This document shows, in pieces, positions 20,676-33,162 of a stretch of DNA of 64,000 bases. Below the pieces are notes generated by a model. That model saw nothing but the letters and a program-made list of their open reading frames with translations, had not been told where the DNA came from and made no database searches. How positions within the stretch are numbered: the first letter of the stretch is position 1; every line of letters starts with the position of its first letter. The position numbers and the translations under genes are program-made. The stretch lies in the NCBI RefSeq assembly GCF_036711975.1, contig NC_091976.1, forward strand, positions 33,170,001 through 33,234,000. The letters are read 5' to 3'. Source of the stretch: Onthophagus taurus. Its lineage: Eukaryota; Arthropoda; Insecta; Coleoptera; Scarabaeidae.

Positions 20676-21562
20676 TGCCAATCAATTCGATGTTGATTAA
20701 TTTATAATTAAAAATTTGTAATTGTTTATTAAAAACTATTTAATTTGATGATTTTTTTTAATAAAGTATTTTTTAATAGATAATTTTAAAACGGTTTATT
20801 AATTCGTAACAATATTAAAAGATAAAGTGGAGAAAAAAATGAAATAAAATTAAATTAACCTCGCCTGTAGGCAGTATCACAAGGAAAAACTGAAAATAGA
20901 ATAAAATAGGAAAAAAAAAACAATAAATAAGAATTTACAATGTTAAATGTAATAATAATAAATGCACGTGTAAGAAATTACATAATAATGAGAAGCTATA
21001 TGGAAGAATTGGCCTCTTTATTTTTTGAATTTGATTATCTTTGTAATAACGTCTAAAGCACACAGAAAACACGCACCAATTAATTAAAAATGTTCAACCA
21101 TCAAAACAGTTTATCGCTACACGATTATTACAATAATTTTAATTTTATATTGCACATTAATTATTTTTAGAGCACCCCATTTTATCAAAACAAATGTCAA
21201 AATTATTTTTTTTTTATAGTTATTTAATCATTACAAAGTTGTACAACCTTATTTGAGATAGATGTTTAAATCAATTTGACACCGACCTAACCTAACCTAA
21301 AATTAATTTTTTGACAATTTGTTTAAAATAAAATGGATTATTTTAAACCATACAAAAATACGTTATCTCGATTTTCTTTTTATTATAATTAATTAGTAGT
21401 ATTTATTTTTTGCTTTAAGTAGTATTTAAAAAGTAACAATGCTAACATAAAAAAAAACAAACTGTTAAAAGTACATCTACACGGATGTAATAAAAGTCAA
21501 ACTGCTGGTCGATTTATCCCTTCACCCCCTTCATCATAAAATAACCGCATACTATTAATAGT
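20676..21562. other. Intergenic between cramped and PGRMC (tail to tail)
   Basis: Holds both 3' UTRs; AATAAAGTATT at 20760-20770 is a likely cramped polyadenylation signal. The remainder is AT-rich with no coding frame or recognised repeat. Confidence 0.5.
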
Positions 21563-22538
21563 CTAATTATCTTTTTTATCTTTTGCATCACCACCGCTTG
21601 ATCCACCAGTTTCTTCTTCTTCATCCGAATAATTTGTTGGTTCTTCACCCGGCTTTAACAAACGTCCAACTAAATCGTATTTTTCTAATAAAAAAAAAAC
21701 ATCTATTAATATACAATCATTGAATCAAAGGATAAATATTTTTTAATTTCATTCCCGGTTAAAGTTCAAGATCTTTCAAATTAACTTTAAATTGAAAGTC
21801 ACTAAATATATACAGGGTGATCAAGGCTTATTTGAATTATAAAGAATAGAGGTTAAAAAGGTTTTGATAATCGTCTTGTTTATCATAAATTGATAGTCAT
21901 TTTATACGATAATTTAAATTTTGTGTCACCTCTAAATTGTGCTTCCCATTCTCTTATCGAGTCCATTTCAACCGTATTAAGGTCACTTAAATCATCGTAG
22001 GAATCACCGTCTTTCGCTGAAACGCTAAATGTTGCTAAACCTCTCGAAGCATCTCTCCCGGCGAATGGAGCGTAAGGACCGCCTAAACAAAATCAATTAA
22101 TTTAAATGGTTCCTATTAATTGGTGTTGAATTAAATTGTACCTGGTCCATAAAATCTTTTTCCTCTTGTTACATCAAAAACATTACCATTTACAGCAACA
22201 AGTACTCTACCATCCGGTTGATTTCCGTCGTATTTTTTGAGCTCTTCCACGGTAAAATCTCGTCGCAATTTCGGTAATTGTTGTTGAGGAGGTGGCGGAG
22301 TCGGTCTGTTACCTTTGAATATTTTGTAGGCTAACAATGCTATTAGCGATACTAAAATCAAATTGACCGGACTATAAATAATGTCCGACACGATTTCCAT
22401 AAGAAAACTATCTTGATTTTCCATCTCGACCGGTTTATCTTCCATTTTTCGCAATTTTTCGAGTTGTTTTCGTTCGTTTAATAATCGGTTGACTTTACGG
22501 TTTTGAAGTTCATTGAATACTCGCAACGATGTCAGCAC
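21563..22538 (-). CDS. PGRMC1: Membrane-associated progesterone receptor component (PGRMC/MAPR), cytochrome-b5-like
   Basis: Three coding exons in phase: 22142-22538, 21930-22082, 21563-21684; 223 residues from the first ATG. A hydrophobic helix at about residues 55-75 ([20 protein letters not shown]) is followed by a proline-rich linker and a cytochrome-b5-like heme domain: [52 protein letters not shown]. The two Tyr residues used for heme contact in PGRMC1 are present (FYGPG, GPYAPF). The tail is acidic and ends GDAKDKKDN. Start choice is uncertain: Met39 (at 22424) would give about 185 residues, closer to the usual length, whereas the longer basic N-terminus is unusual. Family roles: ER membrane heme binding, P450 support, sterol handling. 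Confidence 0.92.
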
Positions 22539-23405
22539 TTGTTAATAAGTTTACTTAACAGCGCATGCGCTTAATTTAGTTCGTTCTCTTTTAAAATATT
22601 AAGAAACAACATTACGTTTTAGTTTTTTATATATAAAGTAGAAAAGAGTAATGTAATGGTGACAATTAACGTTTATAACCTAAAAAATTTTTTTAAATGT
22701 CATTTTTGTTTTTAATACACCTACTAGATCTTTAGTATTAATTTTTTGAAGTAAAAAGGAAATTTTTATTTTATATTTCTTTATTATTCAATAGTAATTG
22801 TTAATTAATTTCATAGAAAAGAATTATGTTGAAATTTAAGTTTAAATTCACCTTAATAATTAATTTTATTTTGAATAACAATAACAAATAAAATTTCGTT
22901 AGATGTCGCTGGCGAAATTTTACATAAACTTAAAACTAACCTAAAAGAGTTTATTTTAAACATTTTATTCCATAAAGATAGTTATCCAAAGCTAAATATT
23001 TATATAAAACAAAGTGTTTATTTTCCAACAATTTCTTCAACTGCAAAATTAGTTTCAAGGAAGAAACAGTTAATACCAACAAAAACCCTAAATTTGACAT
23101 TGACAGGTATTTATTAATTTAAGAGGTTATTATTTTAAATAAAAATCATTTAAATTATAATAAGATAAATTTATTTAAAGCTAAAACAAATTATATGGAA
23201 ATAAATAAAAAGAAATATATAACTTTTTAAAAATACTTTATCTTACAGCTATAAACAACACGTTTTCAATACGTAAAATACGCTTAACATTTTTTTTTAA
23301 GGACCGTTTCACTTTTAAGAACAAAAATTAATAAGTACATACAACGTCCATCTAACCACGATAAAACTCTACAAAATTCTAACGATTTTCTTGCTTGCAA
23401 TTAAA
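22539..23405. other. Intergenic, PGRMC 5' flank and TBC1D23 3' UTR
   Basis: AT-rich with no coding frame. The PGRMC promoter should lie just right of 22538. Likely minus-strand TBC1D23 3' UTR occupies the right part. Confidence 0.45.
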
Positions 23406-26400
23406 TTAATCTTGATTTTTGAGATGGTTCAAAATCTGTTCAGACACAACATTCGTAGCTTTTGCCGCATTTGGAATTAAAAACTTATCCATATCGGTAA
23501 TATGGAGTTGTTCCCCATCCAACACTCCGTATTTAAACGTTATTAATTCAGGGTGTCGTTTTTTTGCTGTTATCTTTACGATAGATGATAAAGGCCTTTT
23601 TACGATGATCTCGGCGATTCCTTTTTTATCGTAAATTTCTCTTAAAACCACCAAATGTCTATCGGTCACCATCAAATGACTTTTATACATAAACCCGTTT
23701 AATTTCACCTCTTGACAAGGAAAATGTTCGATGACATCCGGATTTTTTAACCAACTTTGTATCGGAACCAATTCCCTTTCTTCATCTTGGACGTTATTAA
23801 CATCGGCGAAATTATCAACTTCACCATCAATACTAAAAACAGGCGCAACATTTCGATATCGTTTCCCCATTTTATCATTACTCGAAACGTGACGTTCTTG
23901 TACGGGGCTGTTGTTCGGGTTAACAATGTAATCAAATAATTTTCCTTTAACTTCAGCCGATTTCGATTTCATCGCTGCTGAAATCTTCCCAAAGAGATCG
24001 TTGGATTGGCTGTTAGTTGTCGATTTTGAATTGTTCGAACAATCGAGAGATGATTTCGATGAACCATCCCCGTTTAAACCGCCTACATCGCAAACAATGC
24101 ATTGAGAAGAATTATGATCTTGCAAAAACTCATTCAAATTATCGCAAAAATAATTATGAACAGCCATATAACCTCCTGTTAATAACGAAACGTATTGGGT
24201 GTGCTTTTGGAGGAATGAAGCAACAACCATGTGAGTGTATTGATCTTCTTCGTTACGTCCGGAACCCAAAAAACATAAATGCTCACCACCTAGAAATTAA
24301 TTATTACATTCATTATAATGTGAGTAGCTTAGGATCAAAATCAAAAGCGGCCAAATCCACAATTTGTCATTTTGCAATTCTAGATGGCTCTCTGCATGTT
24401 TCTCTTTCTCATTTGTGTCAAAACAGATCATATCCAATGGAAATTGTTGCCTAAATTTTGATCTGAATTGTAAAATCGGCCAAATCCATTGCCGTTTGTG
24501 CATCAAAAGCATCTGCGCATGCGTTAAAGCATTTATGATAATGTATTCGGCAGCGGTTGATGATACCTCCTTAAGTATCTTATAGAAACGCCGAATTCTT
24601 GTTCATTGCAGTTATTATATTGTGTAATATGGAAATTAGCATTGAAAAAGAAACTGATAAACTACGGAAACGCCAAATACGATCAACATCGTGGAAAAGA
24701 AACCGTGATAAAATAATGAGGTGTATATTGGCCGCAAATTTTAGATGCTTACATGTGGGCACAATACAAAGTTCTTCAGATGCTCAACAATCAGTAAAGA
24801 ACTTATTTTGGATTAACATAGGCGATACTATATGCAGAACCCCCGAAAAATTAAAACAAAAAAAAAGATTCTTTTATACTAAAACATATTGAGATGAATT
24901 TAACCAGACGAAGAAGATCAGTCGATAACAGCAAGACAGAAAAATTATTTTCCCATGTCTGCCAATATTTCTTAAAGTTCTGGGTATTACTAAACACAGG
25001 GCAGAAGGAGTGGCACGACGTTACTTCCTTGAGGGTAAGATTCCACAAGAAACGAGGGGCGGTGATAGAACATGTGGCTTAACCCGAATGTTTCCAGTTC
25101 TTTGTTTAGTGTTAGTTCTAGTTTTACACTAGCACTATCACTAGAACTGACACAAGACCTTGAACTAGTTCTAGGTATAGTGTTAGTTCTAGTTTTACAC
25201 TTGCACTGTCACTAGAACTAACATTAGAACTAGAATCATTTGGGTTTAGCCGATGCGAATGATCCTAGTTCTAGGTATAGTGTTAGTTCTACATTGTAGC
25301 AGTGCTAGTACGATTTTCCTGTCCTGCTGTTATCGACTGGTCTTCTTCTTTAATTTATTGTTGTATATTTGAACTGGTCTTCAAATATACCACAATGTAG
25401 CGGTATATAGAAGTAGAAAGTTTTGGGTTTAACCCGAATGTTTCTAGTTCTAGGTCTCGTGTTAGTTCTAGTTTTAATTGTTATTCACCGCTAGATTTTA
25501 GTATATTTGAAGACCAGCTCAAATATACAATAATAAATTGACGAAGAAAACCAGTCGATAACAGCAGGACATGAAAATAGTTTTCCCTAACTTTTTTGAT
25601 TTTGGATAAAGGAAAAAACCACAAAGCATGTCTGCCGTCCAAAATTTCTTAAAGTTTTGGGTAGATATTACTAAATACAGGGTAGGAGTGGCACGACGTT
25701 ACTTCCTTGATTCCACAAGAAAAGAGGGACGGTGATAGAAAGAGTACTAAATTTACTTCAAAATGCGCTGCCATAAAAGCATTTATTAGGCAATTCAAAT
25801 GCACAGAATCCCATTACTAATAGATCCAAGATCATCATGCAAGATCCCGTCTTTAGTGTTAAGCAATGCTATTTCCGTAAGGTTTTTGTAACTTTTTTTA
25901 TTATTGGGTTGGAACACCACAAACGAACAGTGTGTTCTAAATGTCTTGAATTAGAAGAAAAATTAAAGATAGAAACCGACAAAACTAAAAAGACTGCATT
26001 TTTAATGGAAAAAAGGATCTATAAGCTTCTTGCGAAGGCTTTTTTAGCCTGTTGAAGGAAAAATAGACGGATTATTCACTATAAGCTTTGACTGTCAAAA
26101 AAGTTTCGCTATTCTAAGACTTCCTGACAACATCGTTCGCTTCGCTACTCTCTGGATTGGCCATAACGCATTAAAAACTGTCCTATTGATATACATCGAA
26201 TGTTTGTAAACAGCTTCGGTATTTTGATTTACTTCTGTTTATAATATTTGTAATTAAACATGGATTAGAAAGGGTTGAATTGGGCTAAAACTAATTGATA
26301 AATAGACTTACTGAATGTAAAGTTATTATTTTGTATTGTGGTTACTTCCCAGTGGATGGAGGGGGTCGGGGATTACTGTATATGTCTTTATGTCCCATCC

Positions 26401-28724
26401 AGAGAGAAGCAAAGCGAACGATGTTGCCAGATCGTTGTTTCCTGATCAGACGACATACTACAGCCGGCAGTTTTATTTATATAACTTTCCTATTGTCAAA
26501 TAGTTGTCTAAGGTAGTTCCAAGGATCCTTTAAAAGGGAACACTCTTTTATACACCTGGTGAGAACATCAGTTACCAAAAGGATCTAATGAAATAGCGTC
26601 TTGTATTTATCACCGACATATCGATTTTACAGCAATTTCTCTACTACGATGCGTTGCAGATGACTGTGGAGGCCAACAGAAATTCGATTCTTATGTTAAT
26701 GCGTCTTCAACTCTTGAAAAAATAGAATGCAATAGAGTGTTTGCATAGATAGAAAAAGTCGTCAGAAAGAAGGAGGTACTTTCTCAACCAGAGGAATTTT
26801 ACACAATTTTGCAAAGCTATGGCCAGGTATTTCACTTGGGAGGTGAAGTTCGTGATCTTGATTGGGGAAGTGAAGTTAATGCTATTATGAAGCCACCAGG
26901 ATAGTGGCAGGGGTTGGGTTGGGTGTAAACAAAGCAAATCCTGATATGATGATATGATATGATGTTGATAAGCTTTTAAAAAAACATTATGACGATAATT
27001 GGCAGCAGATCGATTCCTTTGAGTTTTACAAAAACATCATTGTTTCCCAAATAGCTTCTAGAAACGAACCGGGCGAGGAAGAGTTTACTGTAGAAAAGAA
27101 TATTCTTTGTGAAAAGACCCCAGAAGAAACTGAAACAAGAATTTAGTAGATCCTTCAATGCGTTGAGCAATGTATTTCTGTTTTATCCTTTAAGTTAAAG
27201 TTCTCTGTTATAATTTTGGTTAAATACAACTTATTTTGTATAATTGAGGTGTTATTGAACACAAATAAGTGTCAAAAACGGCCAAATTTCAAGTTAAATT
27301 CAAAATTTTGAGAAAAATGCTTGAAATATTTCATTTTGACTCATATAATGATGATCTTAAATATTAAGCAGTGAATAATAAGATGTTATTTTTGCTACTA
27401 CTTCATATGCTTTCCTGAAAAAAGGTGTTTTTTGCCGCTTTTGATATTAATGTAAAAGGGTTTTTACCCGCGTTTGATTTAACTGCTAAAGCTTGTTTTT
27501 GGGCACTTAAAAGTCCTTGAACAGCGGTAGCAAAGGCACTTGGCTCCTGCAGCATTAAATTACAATCCAAATGAAACGCCGTTGGTAAATGTCCCGCGTT
27601 ATACTGTTCAACAGGTCTACAATCGACCAAAAAAAATCTCACAGCATCCACATTCCCCGTCTCCATATTAACATTTTCGATTAACTCCCTCACTGAAACC
27701 GGTAAACACAAAGCTTGGGAAATAGCCGCATTATCGCCTTCTTTTCCCCCATACAAAGTTTGCATCAAATCGGTTTTAAAACTACTCGGCGTTTTCATTG
27801 CGTAATACTGCGCCAACGAGCAAAAATCGCTGACATCTTCAGCCTCAAGAGCAGCCGGCATATTAGTTAGATTAGTCACGATGTTTTCGCGACTTTCATT
27901 TTTCATTGAAATGATTTGATCCCGAGCATTAACAACCATAATGAGCGACAAAAAAAAGATGAAAAACGGATCGGATTGTTGGAAATAAAAGTCCCACATG
28001 TTGATAACAACGCTTAAGGTGCAAGTGCTCGCAAATAACGATTGAAACCACGACAAACAGTACATATCGGGAGTTATTCGTTTCGTATCTAAAAAACTGC
28101 ACAATTCGGGGTCGTGGTATAACAGTAAAAGGCGTAAAATGTGAAATGCGTTGCCGTTTTTTTGGCAACTTTGAGGAACGTAAGCGTCGTGTATCGCCTC
28201 GAATAAGTTGTAAGTAGTGGATCGTTGCACTTTTAAGGTTAATAATGGTAATAAGAGCTCTAAGAAGCCGTTATTTTTCTCGTATTTCATGTTACGAGAT
28301 TTGCAGTAAAACGTTAAGATCGATTCTAAATCGGAAACTACTGAAAGCTTGTCATCTTCTTCATTTCCAAGTTTTGACACGAAATTTACGCAATCTTCAC
28401 GCAAAACCGCTTGATTTTGGAGATCAAAAACTTCGTTGAAATGAATTAATTGGTTACCTTTATCACGAATATCTAAGCATATCTAAAATTTATATAAATA
28501 TGATTTTTTTTTTTAAGGTTAGAGTGATTACTCACCTGCCAGATATCCGCTCTTAAATGATCAGGTAACGGCTTTCCCTTGCAAATACAATAAATATCTG
28601 TAGCGGAACATTCCTCTAATAAAGCCGTTTCCAATTCGGTAATCCTAAAGATTAAAAAGTAATTTGATTTTTAATTCCGATTTTTAAGAGTAACTTACCA
28701 AACGGTATCTTCGTCGCATGCCAT
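23406..28724 (-). CDS. TBC1D23: TBC1 domain family member 23
   Basis: Four coding exons in phase: 28699-28724, 28536-28644, 27468-28482, 23406-24289; 677 residues (human about 700). The TBC domain covers roughly residues 30-300 (GKPLPDHLRADIWQ, LLLYHDPELCSFLDTKRITP, WFQSLFASTCTLSVVINMWD, FFIFFLSLIMVVNARDQII). A rhodanese-like domain follows (RFFLVDCRPVEQYNAGHLPT, ending GGYMAVHNYF). A C-terminal PH-like domain ends the protein (CQEVKLNGFMYKSHLMVTDR, LITFKYG). The family is regarded as catalytically weak or inactive as a GAP. It bridges golgin-decorated endosome-derived vesicles to the trans-Golgi with the WASH complex. Intron 3 (3.2 kb) contains decayed transposon and CTAG repeats. The divergent partner is Tom70. 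Confidence 0.93.
24880..27145 (+). mobile_element. Decayed transposon-borne gene of an insect repeat protein family
   Basis: Pieces in plus orientation and collinear order: 24940-25070 (FLKVLGITKHRAEGVARRYF, then GKIPQETRGGDRT); 25840-26090 (KQCYFRKVFVTFFIIGLEHH, CSKCLELEEKLKIETDKTKK, then FDCQKS); 26660-26905 (DCGGQQKFDSYVNA, NRVFA, EEFYTILQSYGQVFHLG); 26985-27145 (QQIDSFEFYKNIIVSQIASR). I recall the same block order in multi-copy uncharacterised insect proteins, probably from a DNA transposon, but cannot name the superfamily. Stops and frame changes separate the pieces. A CTAG-repeat insertion splits it between two direct repeats (24905-25070 and 25540-25745). It lies antisense in TBC1D23 intron 3. 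Confidence 0.6.
25085..25480. repeat. CTAG-rich hairpin repeat cluster
   Basis: Alternating arms of the type TTCTAGTTCTAGGTATAGTG and its inverse CACTAGAACTAACAC form at least three potential hairpins. They share the border phrase AACCCGAATGTTTCTAGTTC / CATTTGGGTTTAGCC with the clusters at 36550-36990, 46675-46785 and 49845-49925. Confidence 0.75.
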
Positions 28725-29329
28725 CTTTTACATGTTATCTTTGTTCCAATTTCGGTATTTATTTTAGATTTAGATTAAAACGTGTCACGAATTTGCACAA
28801 TTGACAAACAGCTGATTCTTTGAAACGACGTTTTGGTTCTTTGACAGATAAAGTGGAAAAAGTTTGACCAACTTAATTTTAAAAAAATATTATTTATTAA
28901 CTAATTAATGAATTATAATAAAAAAAATTAAAATGCAACGCTTAATTTGTATTAAAAAATTAATTTTTTTATGATTCACTTTTAATCGTAATTAAAAATT
29001 AAATTAATTCAAAATAAAACTGTTTGTAGCACTGCTTTTACGAATCGCTTTTATTTCTAAATTAATTTTTAATAAATACGAATTTTTATTTAATTAAGTT
29101 TTGACGCGCGTATTTTTGATTGAAATTTTATTTTAATCATCAAAGTCATTTTGAACTTGTGTCAATAATTTTTCAAAAAAAAACCCATTTTCAACAACAT
29201 GTCGCCATATTAGCTTCGCAAACTCGCCGTCATCAACGATTCTAACCTCTTCTTCTACGAACGAAAATTTCATATAATCCGCGACCGGTTTATCATTAAA
29301 TGCCGAATTAGTAAACTCGAAGTGAAATT
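28725..29329. promoter_or_regulatory. Divergent TBC1D23/Tom70 intergenic region
   Basis: 605 bp between the two start codons, pointing apart. The part next to Tom70 (29190-29329) is more GC-rich with CG dinucleotides; the centre is AT-rich. No recognised core motif. Confidence 0.5.
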
Positions 29330-31085
29330 ATGACCTCGTCGGGTACGGAAACGGGGACGTCCTTGCCGAAATGGCAAATAGCGGCGATCGCGTTGGGTGC
29401 CACCGGCGCTTTGGGGTTAGGTTATTGGTACTTCAAGTCATCTGGTAAATCTAAAGGGGTGCTAAAAGGTAGTGACAAGGCGATATCGATAGACGATGTC
29501 AAAGAAGAGCCGATAACAGTACAACAACCTTCGACCCCATTAGAAGAAGCGCAAGAGTTCAAAAACCAAGGTAACGCTTACTTTAAAAAAGGTAAATACG
29601 ATGAGGCTATTAAATGTTATAACAAGGCGATTGAAACATGTCCCGAAGAAAATAAAGCCGATCTAGCAACGTTTTATCAAAACAGAGCGGCGGCTTACGA
29701 GCAATTAAAAAAATGGACCGCCGTTATTGTCGATTGTACAACAGCGTTAGATTACAACCAGAAATACGAGAAAGCATTGAATCGCCGAGCAAGAGCTTAT
29801 GAAGTTTTAAAAGATTGGGAAAGTTGTTTAGATGATATTACAGCGGTGTGTTTAATGCAAAACTTTCAAGATCAAAAACCTCTTTTGATGGCCGATCGTG
29901 TTTTAAAAGAATTAGGAAAAATACATGCTGCAAAAGCCTTTAGCGTAAGAAAACCAAAATTGGCTTCACACCAATTCATCAAAACTTATTTCGCCTCATT
30001 TCCAAACGACCCCGTTTACAAAAAATTATTAGAAACCGAACCTCCAATAGGCGAAGGTGAAGTACAAGGATTTTTAAGAGCAAAAATTGCTTTTGCCACA
30101 GAGAAATACGACGACATCATCCAAGCGTGTACCGAGGAAATTGCAAACAGCGAATCTGAATCACAATTTTACGTCGAAGCGTTATCACTTAGAGCTACTT
30201 TTAATATTTTATCCGGATCTCACAACGAGGCATTAATCGATTTAAAAACAATCATAGAAACGGATGGCATCGAAGTGGGAATTAAAGTAAATTCGTTAAT
30301 AAAAAGGGGATCTTTATATTTACAATTGGATAATATGGAGCAATGTACTAAAGATTTTAGTTTGGCCGCCGAGTTAGGACCGGATATTTCCGATATTTAC
30401 CATCACCGTGGTCAAGTTTATTTACTTTCGGATCAAACGGATTTGGCGAGATCTGATTTCGAGAAAGCTGTGAAATTGAATCCTGATTTTCCGATTGCGG
30501 TGGTGCAAAAATGTTATGCAAATTATCGTTATGCTTTAGCGACTCAAAACGCGGCTTTATTGGTGGAGACTTTGGAGGGATTCCGAAAGGCTACCGAGCG
30601 TTTCCCGAGTTGTTCGGAAGCTTTCGTTCTTTATGGTCAAGTTTTAGCCGAACGAGGCGATTTTGATAACGCGGAAAAATTGTATTTGAAAGCGCAAGAT
30701 GTTGAACCGAAAAATGCAACGATTTTGGTTCACCGAGGAGTTTTACAACTGCAATGGAAAGGAAATGTCGAACAATCAATTGAGTTGATGAAAAAAGCTA
30801 TAGAAGTAGATGAAAAATGCGAATTTGCTTATGAAACTTTAGGAACTGTCGAAGTACAAAGGTATTTTATTTAATCAATTAATATTTTATTAATAAAACG
30901 ATTGTTTTATTTCATATTTTAGAGGTAATTTGGTGATAGCAATAGAATATTTTGGTAAAGCTATAGAATTAGCAAGAACTGAAATGGAATTAACCCATTT
31001 GTTCTCTTTGAGAGATGCAGCGGTGTCCCAACTCAAAGTCTCAACGAAACTGGGGATTGGCCCCCAAGGTTTAAAGTCCACGTAA
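29330..31085 (+). CDS. Tom70: Mitochondrial import receptor subunit TOM70
   Basis: Two coding exons, 29330-30861 and 30923-31085, in phase (split Arg codon); 564 residues. An N-terminal anchor helix (about residues 13-37, WQIAAIALGATGALGLGYWY) is followed by tetratricopeptide repeats. The first TPR set, AQEFKNQGNAYFKKGKYDEA with YQNRAAAYEQLKKW, is the clamp type that binds EEVD tails of Hsp70/Hsp90. C-terminal TPRs include PDISDIYHHRGQVYLLSDQT and PKNATILVHRGVLQLQWKGN. Tom70 is an outer-membrane receptor that takes chaperone-bound carrier precursors and hands them to the TOM pore. Length and domain order match the family. Confidence 0.95.
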
Positions 31086-31223
31086 AGAGTTATAGCACAC
31101 TGCCACTTAACAAAAAAATATATATAAACATTTATTTTGTGTCTGTTATGTTTTTTTTAAAGACTTGTGAAAATTTGTATTGTTTTCAAATATAGTTCAT
31201 TTTTTTTGTTAAACTTTTTTCCT

Positions 31224-31983
31224 ATTAAATAAAACCCCGTAATTGCATTTATTAAAACAAAATTATATTATTTATAAAAAAAGAATGTGTTTTATTATAT
31301 TAATCATTATTAAAATTAAATCTGAAAGTATTATTAAGTATTATTACAAAATTTAAATTTGATTTTTTTACAAAAACCGCTTTAATACTGGGAACAACTT
31401 TCTAGACTTGATCATTCATATTATTATAACATTTTACTTCAATTTAGGGTTGTTACTACAGCGATTTTATTCCAAGTAAATTTCTAACCTATTTTTGTCA
31501 ATTTTGACAGATTAATCTGTCAATTTTGACAGATTAATCTGTCAATTTTGACATCTTAAACTGTCAATTATTCAAATTATTTTTTTTTACATAATTTTTC
31601 GGAAAAAGCTGAGTAAAAAACTAGTTTTGGTGCTGACTATCTTAACGATAACGGCCTTAAGACCGCAAGAGATTCATCATCGATTTTCACCACCTTTACG
31701 ATTACGAATTTATTATTTATTTTCATACAAATCCTTTGTTCTTGTTTTGCTGGGGTTTACAACGAACATTTATAAAAATCCGCGGGAGCCGAAATAAACA
31801 TTTTTATGTATTTAGATTCGATTGGCGGGATTCTATTGGTGCAAGAAAAGTTTTTAGCGGCGATAAGTTCCCATAATTTAGAATAAACCTTTAATTTAGG
31901 AGTGATTTTGGTGGTTGCGAGCAACGCAACCATTGCAATTATAACAAGTTTTTTCTTAAAAACTTTAAATTCGATCTTAAAAA
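31224..31983. pseudogene. Internally deleted duplicate: UPF0488 3' end fused to a senju fragment
   Basis: 31224-31404 closely matches 31984-32165 (3' UTR and last codons of the UPF0488 gene, minus strand). 31405-31983 closely matches 34060-34676 (senju exon 3 end, intron, and exon 4, plus strand), with stops and deletions. The two matches join at about 31405, and the copy ends exactly where the parental block begins (31983/31984). Simplest reading: tandem duplication of about 2.7 kb (31984-34676), then loss of about 1.9 kb inside the left copy. This is a host gene fragment with no intact frame. Confidence 0.85.
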
Positions 31984-32059
31984 TAAAATAAAACCCCGTA
32001 ATTGTACTTATTAAAACAAAATTATATTTATTCATAAAAAAAGAATGTGTTTTATTATA

Positions 32060-32476
32060 TTAATCGTTATTAAAATTAAATCTAAACGTATTATTAGATG
32101 GCACAAAATTTAAATTTGATTTTTTCACAAAAACCGATTTAGTACTTGGAACAACTTTTGAAACTTTTACTTTAGCAACCGCCGAGGCATTCTTTTTATC
32201 TTCCTCAAGCATTTTTGTCCTATAATCGCCAAAAGCCATCCTCATCACTTGCCGTTTCTTCACCAAAGGGGCCGTTTTACTCATCAACGTGTTTAATGTT
32301 TTTGTATGATCCTGTACTTGTTTGGGGTTAAGTTTTCCTAACCTCAAACCGGACTGTAATTGTTGAATACACCAATACAATTCCAATTCAAATTGTTGAG
32401 CCGCTTCCGGGGAAATTTCTACATTAGCGGTGTTTGGTGGAGCACTCGCTAAATTTTTTGGTTTTTTCGGGGCCAT
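32060..32476 (-). CDS. UPF0488 protein (C8orf33 / CG14286 type)
   Basis: A single exon of 138 residues, basic overall. It contains the family core FELELYWCIQQLQSGLRLGK followed by TLNTLMSKTAPLVKKRQVMR and FGDYRTKMLEE, matching the small UPF0488 family as I recall it; the tail FRFNFNND is also typical. Function is unknown. It is divergent from ATP synthase g with 267 bp between starts. Its 3' end was duplicated into 31224-31404. Confidence 0.82.
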   Translation of the reverse strand: MAPKKPKNLASAPPNTANVEISPEAAQQFELELYWCIQQLQSGLRLGKLNPKQVQDHTKTLNTLMSKTAPLVKKRQVMRMAFGDYRTKMLEEDKKNASAVAKVKVSKVVPSTKSVFVKKSNLNFVPSNNTFRFNFNND

Positions 32477-32743
32477 TTCAAAACTTTTTTGTAGGTTATG
32501 TCAATTAATTCATATGAAGTTGTTACAAAGCGAAATTTTTTTAAATTAATATATTTATTGATTTAATAAAACTTAATATTAATTTTTGGTTTTAATATTA
32601 ATTTAAAATCAAATTTCCTAAATAAAATTATCATAATTCTAATAATCAATGTTTCATTGAAGTGAAGTTTGCATCAATTCACCATTCGGCTCTTGGATCA
32701 AATTCCAGTTCGTTTCACAAAATTCGTTTAAATCGCTTAAAAA
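32477..32743. promoter_or_regulatory. Divergent UPF0488/ATPsynG promoter region
   Basis: 267 bp between the two ATGs, AT-rich in the centre. It must contain both core promoters. No specific motif is called. Confidence 0.45.
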
Positions 32744-33162
32744 ATGGCAAAATTAGTAACGGGGGCACCAGCTCTAGTCAGTAGTAAGTACCACGCCACC
32801 AATTTAATCATTTATAATAATTATTAAAGATTATACACCTTATTACATAACATAACCTAACTTTTAATTGTCACTTAAAATTTTTTCTTTTTTAATAAAT
32901 AGAACTTATGGCTCAAGCACAACCTAAATTCGCAACGTTTCTTAAATACGCCAGTGTTGAATTAGCCCCACCGAGTCCTGGTGATATCCCAGCTATTCGT
33001 CAAGGAATCGCCAAAATTATTCGTGGTGCAAAAGATGGCAAATGGAAGCAAACCCCGGTTAGGGAGGCTTGGTTGAATACTCTTGTTACTGTCGAAGTTT
33101 TATGTTGGTTTTATGTAGGTGAATGTATTGGAAAACGTCATCTTGTAGGCTACGATGTTTAA
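32744..33162 (+). CDS. ATPsynG: ATP synthase membrane subunit g, mitochondrial
   Basis: Two coding exons, 32744-32783 and 32903-33162, joined in phase; 99 residues. Family signature: PKFATFLKYASVELAPPSPG, DIPAIRQGIAKIIRGAKDGK, then the transmembrane helix with VTVEVLCWFYVGECIGKRHL. The GxxxG-like helix region is where subunits g and e pack for F1Fo dimerisation. Length is typical (about 100). The first exon encodes the short matrix-facing N-terminus. Confidence 0.95.
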
